A DNA stretch of 64,000 bases from G963677445 sp963678275 (GTDB lineage Bacteria > Bacteroidota > Ignavibacteria > Ignavibacteriales > Melioribacteraceae). The position numbers and the translations under genes were made by a program. The DNA is taken from contig OY782765.1 of NCBI GenBank assembly GCA_963678275.1, positions 3,968,001-4,032,000 of the forward strand, written 5' to 3'. Under the pieces are notes generated by a model. It saw only the letters and a list, made by a program, of their open reading frames with translations, made no database searches and had not been told where the DNA came from. The first letter of the stretch is position 1; the number at the start of each line of letters is the position of its first letter. This document shows, piece after piece, positions 1 through 8,325 of this stretch.

Positions 1-132
1 TTTCCTCATGCCACCTACAGACGTTATGTCTGTTTGCAGTGTGGTTATAAATGGATTACAATTGAAAAATTTGAAAGAGAGGTGACAATTTCGCTGAAAC
101 AGTCTGTCGGAAGCGCGAGCCGGGCTGTGTGA
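1..132 (+). CDS. C-terminal fragment of a zinc-ribbon-like protein (partial)
   Basis: The frame is open from the window edge to TGA at 130-132 and gives 43 residues. The stretch RRYVCLQCGYKW followed by TIEKFE resembles the second half of a treble-clef or zinc ribbon of the kind in NrdR (a Cys-x2-Cys pair after basic residues, then a Thr-x-Glu segment). Only one Cys pair is visible because the gene starts outside the window. Its neighbours look phage-like, so a phage or mobile-element regulator is as likely as a housekeeping NrdR-type protein. The function cannot be assigned from this piece. Confidence 0.5.
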   Translation, partial: FPHATYRRYVCLQCGYKWITIEKFEREVTISLKQSVGSASRAV

Positions 133-242
133 CCTGAATCTCATTCAGGAACTATCAGCAGTCCGGGTGTGTTTTCTGTCATGGGAAGATTAATAACGCA
201 TGAATATATTTGAAACGAGAATTTTTTTTAGGAGATGAAAAA

Positions 243-554
243 ATGACTAATACTAAATTGACAAACGTGAAAGACAAATTGATCGAATCATTCAGAAGAA
301 TAGCTTTATACGCCGCGTTTATTTTATTCGGAGCCGCCGCTATGGCCTTTTATATACAGGAAGAACCGGTTAAACCTGACATGAAGGTTTACAAAGCCGG
401 AGAGGTCAGCGTATCCTTAAATGAAAGAGGCGAACTTACATTCCTCGACCGCAGCAAAGGGGTTCCCGTCGTTGTCGACAGCACATTAACCGAAGTTATC
501 AACAATATGCTCGCCGCCCGTGAGTATGTTAAAGTCAACACCATGAGAGAGTAA
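243..554 (+). CDS. small single-TM protein, unknown function
   Basis: 103 residues. I chose ATG 243 because AGGAG lies eight bases upstream; an ATG at 210 lacks such a site. Residues 1-20 are polar. A hydrophobic helix at about 21-38 (ALYAAFILFGAAAMAFYI) is followed by a roughly 65-residue soluble tail. That suggests a membrane-anchored protein with a small periplasmic or cytoplasmic domain. It lies just upstream of the lysozyme-like gene, a position typical of small phage or secretion accessory proteins. I recognise no family. Confidence 0.6.
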   Translation: MTNTKLTNVKDKLIESFRRIALYAAFILFGAAAMAFYIQEEPVKPDMKVYKAGEVSVSLNERGELTFLDRSKGVPVVVDSTLTEVINNMLAAREYVKVNTMRE

Positions 555-667
555 TCCCTAACCTCAGTTATCCCATTATTATTTAAAGTCCCCGTTTTTT
601 AAAAGTTTTTATCACGCATTGATTTATTAATGCGGGACAAATTTTTATTAACTAATTCAGGTGAAAT

Positions 668-1198
668 ATGAGATACCTGGTAATAATATTGTCATTGTAT
701 TACCTGATGACACCCTTCATAAGGGAAAAAGCGCCATCAGAGCTCGATACTTACGACGGTACAACAGTGGATGCGATCGCTTATGGCCCGCCTAATTACC
801 AGTTATATGAATATATGAAAGAATATGCCTCGATATATGATATACCTTTTGATTACGCCCTTAAATGCGCGCGTGAAGAAACCGGTTACCGTGGCAAGTT
901 TCATTATACATATACACCCTTTATCGATAAGCTGAGAAGATCCTACGCCGACGCTTACGGACCTCTTCAGGTGCAGGTGCCAACCGCCAACGACATGTGG
1001 CAGGACAGAAACATCTCAGCCGATGATCTCGGTTATAATATAGAACTGAATGTTATCACATCATTCCGGTATAAACGATATCTTTATGAGATATTAAATG
1101 ACTGGACCCAGGTATATTCAGTTTATAACCAGGGCTGGAAAGGCAAAAACAGGATAAATGAATACGCGGTCCGTATCACCGGAGACGCTGATTCCTGA
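668..1198 (+). CDS. lytic transglycosylase / lysozyme-like (SLT) protein
   Basis: 176 residues. A short hydrophobic N-terminus (about residues 2-16) suggests export. The body is SLT-like: EETGY at 70-74 gives the likely catalytic Glu71, AYGPLQVQ at 96-103 corresponds to the S/A-x-G-L-M-Q motif, and SVYNQGWKG at 151-159 matches the Y-N-x-G motif near the end of the fold. Such enzymes cleave the MurNAc-GlcNAc bond of peptidoglycan. A hairpin terminator follows at 1239. With the upstream one-TM protein it may be a remnant of a phage or conjugation module. The exact substrate is unknown. Confidence 0.75.
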   Translation: MRYLVIILSLYYLMTPFIREKAPSELDTYDGTTVDAIAYGPPNYQLYEYMKEYASIYDIPFDYALKCAREETGYRGKFHYTYTPFIDKLRRSYADAYGPLQVQVPTANDMWQDRNISADDLGYNIELNVITSFRYKRYLYEILNDWTQVYSVYNQGWKGKNRINEYAVRITGDADS

Positions 1199-1238
1199 TA
1201 TCCTTTTCCCCACATATTCAAAGTTAAACAAATTAAAT

Positions 1239-1268
1239 CCTCTCACGCTTTATGAGAGGTTTTTTTTT
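1239..1268 (+). terminator. rho-independent terminator
   Basis: Seven-base arms CCTCTCA and TGAGAGG enclose a seven-base loop and run straight into a tract of eight to nine T. It ends the transcription unit of the lysozyme-like gene. Confidence 0.85.
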
Positions 1269-1614
1269 GCTCCGGATTGATATCCATCAGGCGGAATAAT
1301 GGCGACCCGGAGAACAATCATTTTTTTGAGATTCCTCCGGGATATTAATCAATATCTTTACACTCCCAAGTCCCACGGGTTACACCGGTCCCACAGAAGG
1401 ATGCGATATCTCCGGGATAATTGACAATTCATGATAAAAAATCTCATTTACTTTATCATTGTTATCAACTATCCTGTCAATCCGTTTAATCCTGATAATC
1501 CGGTTCATCTGCAATGATATTTAATTATTTGCATTATTTTTCGATAATATTATATTAAATAGTGTGATCAATATCTGTTTTGGTAATTGAAAAGTTATAT
1601 CCACTCTTATTTTT
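1269..1614. other. intergenic stretch without a gene
   Basis: No ORF with a plausible start is seen. It holds a short tandem array of 9-base units at 1471-1506 (see repeats) and becomes A+T rich towards the promoter at 1615. Confidence 0.6.
1471..1506. repeat. four imperfect 9-base units (ATCCTGTCA-like)
   Basis: The units ATCCTGTCA, ATCCGTTTA, ATCCTGATA and ATCCGGTTC follow each other exactly in phase. The same kind of 9-base unit occurs at 8071-8102 (opposite strand) and 57795-57823. Confidence 0.6.
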
Positions 1615-1643
1615 TTGACAAATAGGAAAACTATTTATACATT
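1615..1643 (+). promoter_or_regulatory. sigma70-type promoter with embedded operator palindrome
   Basis: TTGACA at 1615-1620 is followed after 17 bases by TACATT (1638-1643). Between them lies a perfect dyad, AAATAG at 1620-1625 and CTATTT at 1631-1636, with a 5-base spacer. The next gene encodes a CI-type repressor, so autorepression is the simple reading. Confidence 0.65.
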
Positions 1644-1705
1644 AATATTGTAAAAGTACGCATAATCAATAATGAAATATTGTATTCAGTTTAGCTAAGA
1701 GAAAT

Positions 1706-2398
1706 ATGCCCGAACAATCCGGAAATATGGGAAGAACCCGAGCCATTTTTGAAAAAAGCGGCGAAGATGGAAAAGCTATTGAGCAAATGGCGCAGATAGG
1801 AAAACGTCTGGCAATTTTCGCGAAAGAGAAGTTCGGCTCAAAAACCACACTCATTAACAAACTTGAAATATCCTCGGAAGAGGCGATACAGTATTTCAGT
1901 TATAAAAAACCCCTCTCTAAAGAAATCCTCGGAAAACTATCCCGTCTCGGCTGCGATCTCGACTGGCTTATCACCGGTGAATCCAAAAATATCGCTCCCC
2001 CGCCCGACGGAAGAGAGTTAAGAGCCAAACAAAAAACCGAGCCTCGTCAGGAACCGCCTGTCCGGAAATCTCCTCCTCCCGAAGCTGAATCGAGAGAGGA
2101 ACTTAAAGAGCTCGCCTTTGAAAACTATAAACTCCGGCTGAAGTTAAAAGATCTGGAAACAGAAATTGACAGACTTAAAAATAATTCCGGCTCTCCGCCC
2201 CCCTCCGGTAATATTCACAACAACGGTAAAACTGAAAAAGAAATAATGGCCATCATTCAGGAACTAAGAAACACCGACGCCAATAATCTTAAACTGGTTC
2301 TTACCAAAGCTTTCGCCGAATTTCAGAAAATAGTTCTTACCTCCATCACCAGCCAGACTACCGATGTTGACAAAATCAAAGAGATGCTGAAAGGGTAA
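1706..2398 (+). CDS. phage CI-type repressor-like DNA-binding protein
   Basis: 230 residues. The N-terminal 95 residues look like a phage CI-repressor helix-turn-helix domain, which typically ends in a D-W-L-(I/L)-T-G-E motif; here DLDWLITGE is near residues 84-92. A proline-rich linker (about 98-135) follows, then a coiled coil (about 137-162) and a C-terminal helical part. No LexA-like Ser-Lys peptidase domain is visible, so RecA-stimulated self-cleavage is unlikely. The upstream promoter carries a 6+6 dyad, which suggests autoregulation. It may be a solitary regulator left from a prophage. Confidence 0.7.
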   Translation: MPEQSGNMGRTRAIFEKSGEDGKAIEQMAQIGKRLAIFAKEKFGSKTTLINKLEISSEEAIQYFSYKKPLSKEILGKLSRLGCDLDWLITGESKNIAPPPDGRELRAKQKTEPRQEPPVRKSPPPEAESREELKELAFENYKLRLKLKDLETEIDRLKNNSGSPPPSGNIHNNGKTEKEIMAIIQELRNTDANNLKLVLTKAFAEFQKIVLTSITSQTTDVDKIKEMLKG

Positions 2399-2883
2399 CC
2401 TACTCCCTACTTGACTAAACAAGAGGGCAACAAACAGATGTCCGCTTTTTAGATAGACATGAGTATATTATTCATGAACAACAATACCCCTCTTGAAATG
2501 TTGTATTCCCGACAGCACACATAGATTATCGAACCTTCTCTTTTCTCCAATAATTTTTACCAGACAGTAAAAAAATGAATAATATTCATCATCCACCCGG
2601 GTAAAAGTACAGGGCAAATATATCACATTATGGAGGAATAATATTGAACCAAATGGAAAAGACGATCAACCGGATGACTGAATCAATAAGCACATACTTC
2701 AGTTAACTTGAAAAAGAATCGGCGGTTTTGGAAAGATGGACAATATCATCAGGTATTGAGCTGATTTGTTGCTGAGTAAAATTCAAATAATTACTGTTTT
2801 TCACACAGAAACATAATAAACAGGGTAAAAAATGCAAATTGATTTTCTTTTGCCTTGATTCCTGAAATTCTATATTTTTAAAT
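2399..2883. other. intergenic region with a possible 20-residue ORF
   Basis: Mostly non-coding. GGAGGA at 2632-2637 precedes TTG at 2644 and a 20-codon frame ending at 2706 (NQMEKTINRM...). It may be a small peptide or the remnant of a longer gene. I see no other support for it. The rest shows nothing clear, and the base composition turns strongly A+T rich towards the vsr gene. Confidence 0.35.
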
Positions 2884-3306
2884 ATGGATGTATTGACAAA
2901 AGAACAAAGACAGAAAAACATGAGAGCCATAAAGAGTAAAGGTACAAAAATTGAGGTCCTGCTCGGAAAGGCTTTATGGGCAAGGGGAATCAGATACAGG
3001 AAAAATAATAAGACAATTTTCGGAAAACCTGATTTTGCTATTAAAAAGTACAAAATTGCAATATTTTGTGACAGTGAGTATTTTCATGGAAAAGATTGGG
3101 AAACAAATAAATTAAGAATTAAAACTAATACAAACTTTTGGCACAGAAAAATTGAACAGAACATTAAAAGGGATGAACTTGTTAATCGAACATTAAGAGA
3201 AGAAGGTTGGTCGATTATTCGTTTCTGGGGGGAAGAAATAAAAAAAGATATTGATAATTGCATAATAAAGATTGAAAGAATTTTGCAGGAAAAGAAATCA
3301 TGTTGA
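2884..3306 (+). CDS. vsr: very short patch repair endonuclease (Vsr family)
   Basis: 140 residues. Vsr nicks 5' of the T in T:G mismatches that arise when 5-methylcytosine is deaminated, and so protects the sites of its partner methyltransferase. The family features are present: KNMRAIKSKGTKIE near the N-terminus, GKPDF with the catalytic Asp50, a YFHG segment with His68, FWHRKIEQN, and GWSIIRFWGEEI. The Cys residues that bind structural zinc in E. coli Vsr are replaced (E65, K70 and the Glu pair after FWG). The gene overlaps the methyltransferase by 7 bases, which couples the two functions. It is A+T richer than its surroundings, consistent with transfer. Confidence 0.9.
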   Translation: MDVLTKEQRQKNMRAIKSKGTKIEVLLGKALWARGIRYRKNNKTIFGKPDFAIKKYKIAIFCDSEYFHGKDWETNKLRIKTNTNFWHRKIEQNIKRDELVNRTLREEGWSIIRFWGEEIKKDIDNCIIKIERILQEKKSC

Positions 3307-4490
3307 AGTACTCTGAATTAAAAGAACAACTAAATATAGATCCTATCAAAGATGCTGAAAATAAACAAGCTTTCATTACTCACTATCTTCAAAATGAGGG
3401 GAAAAGAAATTCTGATTTTTTTGAAGAACCGGCAGTAAGATATTTATATAAATATCATATATCAGGACAGCAAAAGTTGGATCTTGAGTGGGATATACCT
3501 TTTCCACCTCCCGATAATCCAAGTTTTCACTTTATAGATTTGTTTGCGGGAATTGGTGGGATAAGGCTGGCCTATCAAAATGCCGGGGGAAAATGTGTTT
3601 TTTCTTCCGAGTATGATAAATTCGCGAAAATAACATATGAAGCCAATTATGGAGAAGTACCGTTTGGTGATATAACGCTAATTAATGAGAATACAATACC
3701 TGATCACGATATATTGCTTGCCGGATTTCCCTGCCAGCCATTTTCTATTGCCGGTGTTTCAAAGAAAAATAGTCTTGGTCGCCAACATGGATTTTATGAT
3801 GAGACTCAGGGTACATTATTTTTTGATATTGCCAGAATTCTTAAAGAGAAAAGTCCGAAAGCTTTTATGTTAGAGAATGTGAAAAATCTTGTTGCCCATG
3901 ATAAAGGAAGAACGTTCGAAGTAATATACAATACGTTGGACGAGCTTGGCTACTCAGTTCATTTCAGAGTATTAGATGGAAAATATTATGTGCCACAGCA
4001 TAGAGAACGAATAATAATTGTTGGATTTAGACGAGAGATATTTAGAGGAAATGAAAATTTTGAATTTCCTGATCCTCCTGCCGAAGATAAAGAAATAAAA
4101 GATATATTAGAAAATCAGCCCGACTCCAAATATACACTTTCAGATAAATTGTGGGATTATTTGCAGGATTATGCTGCAAAGCATAAAGCAAAAGGTAATG
4201 GATTTGGTTATGGATTAACAGATTTAAACAGTGTTAGCAGAACACTAAGCGCCAGATATTATAAAGACGGATCAGAAATTCTTATCCCTCAGAAAGGAGT
4301 AAATCCAAGAAGGTTAACACCCAGGGAATGTGCAAGGCTTCAGGGATTTCCGGATAGTTTTATTATTCCCGTTTCAGATAATCAGGCATATCGTCAATTC
4401 GGGAATTCAGTTGTTGTGCCGCTAATGAATGCAATAGCAAAAAATGTTGTGAAAGTATTATTGAGAAACCATGAATCTGAAAAATCTTAA
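3300..4490 (+). CDS. dcm: DNA (cytosine-5-)-methyltransferase, Dcm/EcoRII-like
   Basis: 396 residues. It transfers a methyl group from S-adenosylmethionine to C5 of cytosine. Motif I FAGIGG is at 82-87, the catalytic PCQPFS at 144-149 (Cys145), motif VI ENV at 192-194 and QHRERI at 233-238. After a target recognition region (about 245-335) come RRLTPRECARLQGFP and RQFGNSVVVPL (motifs IX and X). The N-terminal 75 residues match the extension of Dcm-type enzymes. The neighbouring Vsr and an MvaI/BcnI-type nuclease make CCWGG or CCSGG the likely site, but this is inferred. It overlaps the endonuclease gene by 20 bases. Confidence 0.93.
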   Translation: MLKYSELKEQLNIDPIKDAENKQAFITHYLQNEGKRNSDFFEEPAVRYLYKYHISGQQKLDLEWDIPFPPPDNPSFHFIDLFAGIGGIRLAYQNAGGKCVFSSEYDKFAKITYEANYGEVPFGDITLINENTIPDHDILLAGFPCQPFSIAGVSKKNSLGRQHGFYDETQGTLFFDIARILKEKSPKAFMLENVKNLVAHDKGRTFEVIYNTLDELGYSVHFRVLDGKYYVPQHRERIIIVGFRREIFRGNENFEFPDPPAEDKEIKDILENQPDSKYTLSDKLWDYLQDYAAKHKAKGNGFGYGLTDLNSVSRTLSARYYKDGSEILIPQKGVNPRRLTPRECARLQGFPDSFIIPVSDNQAYRQFGNSVVVPLMNAIAKNVVKVLLRNHESEKS

Positions 4491-5796
4491 AACTCTGCTC
4501 ATTAGCAGAGGATGTAATACCTTATATGCTAAAAAACTGGCGCCAAATGATAACTCCAAAAATCAGGTTTATTTTGGAGGAAGTTTTGAAATATTAAATA
4601 TTTTACCTGTTAAAGATATACAGAATATTGAAGCAGGAGATTGGAAAAGAGAACGATTTAAAGCGGCCTTAAATTTTTCCTGGATAACAGAAGAAGGGGA
4701 GATAATTAAAGCTCCAAATGCACAACTCATATTATATCCTAAATATCCCGAAGTCAGATTTTCCGGATTTTTATCAGGCGCCCGGAAGGCACCTTCCGCT
4801 TTAATGGCACAAAGATTAGCAAACAGAGTACTTTTCATTTCTGTTGACAGATACGGAAATACACTGGGATTTGTTTCACATCCTGAGTCAAATATCTCTA
4901 AAGAATATGAAAAGGAACTTATTTCTCAGGCACACGGAATTTTTTCAATAATTGAATTGTCAGAAACTAAAAACAATAAACTTGTATTATTGGAGGAGTT
5001 ATTAAGGATACACAATCAAGGATGGATAGATTCAAAACGGCTTGATAAAGTTGGAAATCTAATACCCTGTAAATCTTCAAACTGCGGAGGATATACTTTA
5101 GAAGCAGAATTAGGAATTCTTCCAAACGGATATTCAGAGCCTGACTTTCTGGGATGGGAAATAAAGCAGTTTGGTGTCAGGAATTTTACAAAATTAAGTT
5201 CATCAGTTATCACATTAATGACACCCGAACCAACAGATGGAATTTATCAATCACAGGGAGTGGAATTTTTTATAAGAAAATTCGGATATCCTGATAAATT
5301 GGGGCGTCCCGACAGAATGAATTTTGGAGGAATTCACAAGGTAGGACATACACACGATACTACCAAACTTGAGATGAAATTGATTGGTTATGATAAGAAA
5401 ACCGGGAAAATCAGAAACTCTGGCGGAAGGATTGTATTGGTAAATAATCAGGATATTGAGGCTGCATCATGGAGTTTTTCTTCTATGCTCCTGCACTGGA
5501 ACAGAAAACACGCAAATGCCTGCTATATTCCCTCACTATCGATCAATGAAGGACAAAGAAAATATAAATTCAGTAGTAGGGTAATTCTTGGAATGGGGAC
5601 GGATTTTCAACTATTTCTGTCACAGCTTTCATCGGGGAACATTTATTATGATCCTGGAATAAAGTTGGAAAATATGTCAGGAAAACCTAAGATAAAAAGA
5701 AGAAGCCAATTCAGAATTAAATCAGAATTCCTATGTAGGTTATACAAGCATTGTGAAATTATTAACTTATTAGCAAAAATTGATAAAGATTCATAA
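4471..5796 (+). CDS. type II restriction endonuclease, MvaI/BcnI-type
   Basis: 441 residues. The central part contains CGGYTLEAELGI (205-216), then EPDFLGWEIKQFG with a D-x4-E-x-K arrangement (Asp225, Glu230, Lys232). This matches the MvaI/BcnI endonucleases, monomeric enzymes that cut CCWGG or CCSGG by successive nicks. The conserved HDTTKLEMKL and WSFSSMLLHWNRKH segments follow. MvaI itself is much shorter (about 250 aa), and the first 195 residues here form an extra N-terminal domain. Vsr, methyltransferase and nuclease are encoded on overlapping genes, giving one mobile restriction-modification cassette. Confidence 0.8.
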   Translation: MNLKNLKTLLISRGCNTLYAKKLAPNDNSKNQVYFGGSFEILNILPVKDIQNIEAGDWKRERFKAALNFSWITEEGEIIKAPNAQLILYPKYPEVRFSGFLSGARKAPSALMAQRLANRVLFISVDRYGNTLGFVSHPESNISKEYEKELISQAHGIFSIIELSETKNNKLVLLEELLRIHNQGWIDSKRLDKVGNLIPCKSSNCGGYTLEAELGILPNGYSEPDFLGWEIKQFGVRNFTKLSSSVITLMTPEPTDGIYQSQGVEFFIRKFGYPDKLGRPDRMNFGGIHKVGHTHDTTKLEMKLIGYDKKTGKIRNSGGRIVLVNNQDIEAASWSFSSMLLHWNRKHANACYIPSLSINEGQRKYKFSSRVILGMGTDFQLFLSQLSSGNIYYDPGIKLENMSGKPKIKRRSQFRIKSEFLCRLYKHCEIINLLAKIDKDS

Positions 5797-5840
5797 ATAT
5801 CACTATCGACAGAACTCATAATTAAAATATCTTGTCTATC

Positions 5841-6623
5841 ATGAAAAACGAAATCCTAAAGGAACTATATCGTCTCGAAAAGGAGATGCAGATTAAAATA
5901 TTATATGCTGTGGAATCAGGCAGCAGGGCATGGGGATTCTCCTCGGAAAATAGTGACTGGGACGTCCGATTTATCTATATCCACAAACCGGAATGGTATT
6001 TATCGATTAATAAAAAGAAAGATAATTATGAAAAAATCCTCCCGAATATGATCGATCTGGGAGGATGGGATATCAGGAAAGCGCTGAAACTTTTTCAGAA
6101 GTCAAATCCACCGTTGATGGAATGGCTGCGAAGTCCTGTTATTTATGTTGAGGATGGTTCTTTTGCGGAAAACCTGAGGGAACTTTCCGCTGAATTTTTT
6201 AATCCCGTTTCCGCGATTTATCATTACCTTCATATGGCCGGCGGTAATTTAAAAGATTATCTTCTCGGGGATGTGGTTAAAACAAAAAAATACTTTTATG
6301 TGTTGCGTCCGCTACTTGCCTGCCGGTATGTTGAAAAATACAACAGAATGGCTCCGGTTGAATTTGAGAAACTGGTTAAAGAAATTAAACTGTCTGACGA
6401 AATATCAAAGGAAATTTTTAAACTTCTTGATAGAAAAAGAGGGGGCGGAGAACTTCAGGAAGGGCCCAAAAATAAAATATTAAATGAATTTCTTGAAAAC
6501 GAGCTCGAATATTTTTCGATAAAAGTGAGAGAGTATAACCAAACAAAATTGCCTGACATTCAAAAGCCTGATCAATTGTTCCGGGATATATTAAAAACCA
6601 CATGGCCCGGTTATTTCAAATAA
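5841..6623 (+). CDS. RlaP-like nucleotidyltransferase (Pol beta superfamily)
   Basis: 260 residues from ATG 5841. Residues 27-33 (GSRAWGF) and S38-D39-W40-D41 form the nucleotidyltransferase signature, with the two Asp as probable metal ligands. The continuation VRFIYI and the helical C-terminal half match the RlaP (PF10127-type) proteins, some of which are linked to RNA repair ligases. No RNA ligase or other repair partner lies nearby, so the substrate is open. It follows the restriction cassette by only 44 bases but has its own start and no overlap. It could be a defence-associated transferase or a housekeeping RNA-modifying enzyme. Confidence 0.75.
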   Translation: MKNEILKELYRLEKEMQIKILYAVESGSRAWGFSSENSDWDVRFIYIHKPEWYLSINKKKDNYEKILPNMIDLGGWDIRKALKLFQKSNPPLMEWLRSPVIYVEDGSFAENLRELSAEFFNPVSAIYHYLHMAGGNLKDYLLGDVVKTKKYFYVLRPLLACRYVEKYNRMAPVEFEKLVKEIKLSDEISKEIFKLLDRKRGGGELQEGPKNKILNEFLENELEYFSIKVREYNQTKLPDIQKPDQLFRDILKTTWPGYFK

Positions 6624-6691
6624 ACAGCAGATCTGTACAATTTTATCATTTCCCATTTGAATTATATTTCCACTTAAAAGTGGAGAAAATC

Positions 6692-7054
6692 ATGCGTAGA
6701 AGAATTATATTAAATGGCGATACAATATGTAACGAAATGGAAATTAAATGGGAAAAACATCCGAAGTTTGAGGGTGTGTTTATTGGTGATCTGCTCACAG
6801 GAGATTGTACTCAAAACGAGGTAAGTTTTCACCTGGTCCGAATTGAACCGGGAAAAATGATCGGATTTCACCTGCATGAAAATGAGTCGGAGATCCATCA
6901 GATAATGGAAGGAGAGGGGAAAGCCAAAATTGATGAAAAAAATGTTGACTATCTCCCCGGAAATATTTCTTTTATCAGTAAAAATAAATTGCATAATGTA
7001 ATAGCGGGTAAGAATGGATTATTGCTTCTTTCCCAGTTTTTACCATCGGTCTGA
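6692..7054 (+). CDS. cupin-domain protein
   Basis: 120 residues from ATG 6692, chosen because TGGAGA lies just upstream; the frame is open further 5' without a ribosome site. GFHLHENESEIHQIMEGEG at about 55-73 is the first cupin motif with its two His and a Glu. A second half-motif, PGNISFISKNKLHNV, completes a single small beta barrel. Such proteins bind metals or small ligands, or isomerise sugars; nothing fixes the substrate. The stop lies three bases before the AraC regulator gene, so the two are probably cotranscribed and may sense or process the same compound. Confidence 0.8.
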   Translation: MRRRIILNGDTICNEMEIKWEKHPKFEGVFIGDLLTGDCTQNEVSFHLVRIEPGKMIGFHLHENESEIHQIMEGEGKAKIDEKNVDYLPGNISFISKNKLHNVIAGKNGLLLLSQFLPSV

Positions 7055-7057
7055 TAA

Positions 7058-7780
7058 ATGATGCCCAAAATAAGAATATACAAAGGATTCAGGGAAAACT
7101 CATGTGAAATCATGGAGGCCTCCCTCTCAAATTTTGAATATCCCATTCATTATCACAAGAGGAATTGCGCCGGCTTCCTGCTATCCGGTTCGCTGAAAAT
7201 AGTTCTTGACAAAAAAATTGTGGAAAAGCGGAAAGGGGAGATATTTTTTATTCCCTCATGGCAAACACATAAGACAAGCGTTGACGCAAAAGGCTGCGAA
7301 TATCTTGTTCTATCTTTTGGAAATCAGAATGATCTGTCTGAACCTGAAATAAACAAGTTTGTAAACTCTTCACCTTATAAAGATGAGCTTCAGCAATTAT
7401 TCCATAGTATAGCTTCGTACCAGGCTGAAAAAATTATTAAGTCGGATGAAAGGATTGAATTGCTAAGGAAATATATTTCTCAAAACATAAGAAATTCATT
7501 TACACTAAAAGAGCTGTCATCTTTCCTTTTTTTAAGTCCATCAAGACTACAACATATCGCCGCGGAGAAAACAGGTCTTCCCGTCAGTAAAATGATAATT
7601 CTCGAGAGACTGAGGCAGGCGAGGGAAATGATAACTTACGGGAAAAGTTTATCCGGCGTCGCTCTTAATGTCGGGTTTTATGATCAAAGTCATTTTATTA
7701 GGAATTTCAGGGCTCTTACCGGAATCAGCCCTTCAGAATATTCAGCCTCTGTTCAGCGCTTGAAAAATCATTTTATTTGA
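7058..7780 (+). CDS. AraC-family transcriptional regulator
   Basis: 240 residues. The N-terminal 95 residues form a cupin-type sensor (HYHKRNCAGFLLSGSLKIVL, then PSWQTHKT). The C-terminal 100 residues carry the two AraC helix-turn-helix motifs: LKELSSFLFLSPSRLQHI at about 151-168 and the signature GVALNVGFYDQSHFIRNFRALTGISPSEY at about 200-228. It is probably a ligand-responsive activator. It is paired with the upstream cupin protein (3-base gap). The target genes cannot be told from the sequence. Confidence 0.92.
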   Translation: MMPKIRIYKGFRENSCEIMEASLSNFEYPIHYHKRNCAGFLLSGSLKIVLDKKIVEKRKGEIFFIPSWQTHKTSVDAKGCEYLVLSFGNQNDLSEPEINKFVNSSPYKDELQQLFHSIASYQAEKIIKSDERIELLRKYISQNIRNSFTLKELSSFLFLSPSRLQHIAAEKTGLPVSKMIILERLRQAREMITYGKSLSGVALNVGFYDQSHFIRNFRALTGISPSEYSASVQRLKNHFI

Positions 7781-8325
7781 CCGGAATCTATACGCGTTAG
7801 TAATCAGAAGAAAAATGTCCCCGTAAGAGAAAACGTTTGAGGTATTTGTGAAACATCAGAATGAAAGAAGGCATATCCTGTCAATAATGCTAAAAAAACG
7901 CCGCTAATTCACCAACACCCAATCCCGCGAAAAAAGATCAAAAGAACCATATTCTTGATTTATTTTTTACATTAGCAGCATAGGGAACTACCCGGCAAAA
8001 CCAAACATTATCAACCTTGTTCAACAAGACAATATATAAGCGGGATTTGCTGGTGGTTGAGGAAAAAGCACAGAACAGGATTGCAGAGATTAACAGGACA
8101 TAAGTCAGCTATCGAAGTCGTCATTAAAATCGGGATTCTTAAAGAATCAGAGAAGTTTTCATTACTCTCCACTTACTGCTTTTCACTTCTGGCTCGGTCA
8201 GTTTATGATATTCAAAAAGGCAGACAGTTTATCACTCCCCCGGGACAGTCCGATAATTCCGGGAGATTACCTATATTTTGGTCATAAAATAACTGATAAT
8301 TTGAATTAAACGCGGGAGCGAAAAT
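7781..8325. other. intergenic stretch without a convincing gene
   Basis: 545 bases. An open frame at 8057-8287 has no ribosome site and overlaps a copy of the 9-base unit repeat, so I do not call it. No promoter stands out except the ribosome site GGGAG at 8314 for the next gene. Confidence 0.5.
8071..8102. repeat. 9-base unit array, opposite orientation
   Basis: On the minus strand the units read TCCTGTTAA, TCTCTGCAA and TCCTGTTCTG in phase, similar to 1471-1506 and 57795-57823. Confidence 0.5.

Noticed and set aside
1..2398. Complete prophage
   Set aside because: No integrase, terminase, capsid or tail gene is in view and no attachment repeats are seen, so only a phage-like remnant can be claimed.
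8057..8287. 76-residue ORF before the lipoprotein gene
   Set aside because: No ribosome site, no recognisable motif, and it covers one of the 9-base unit arrays.
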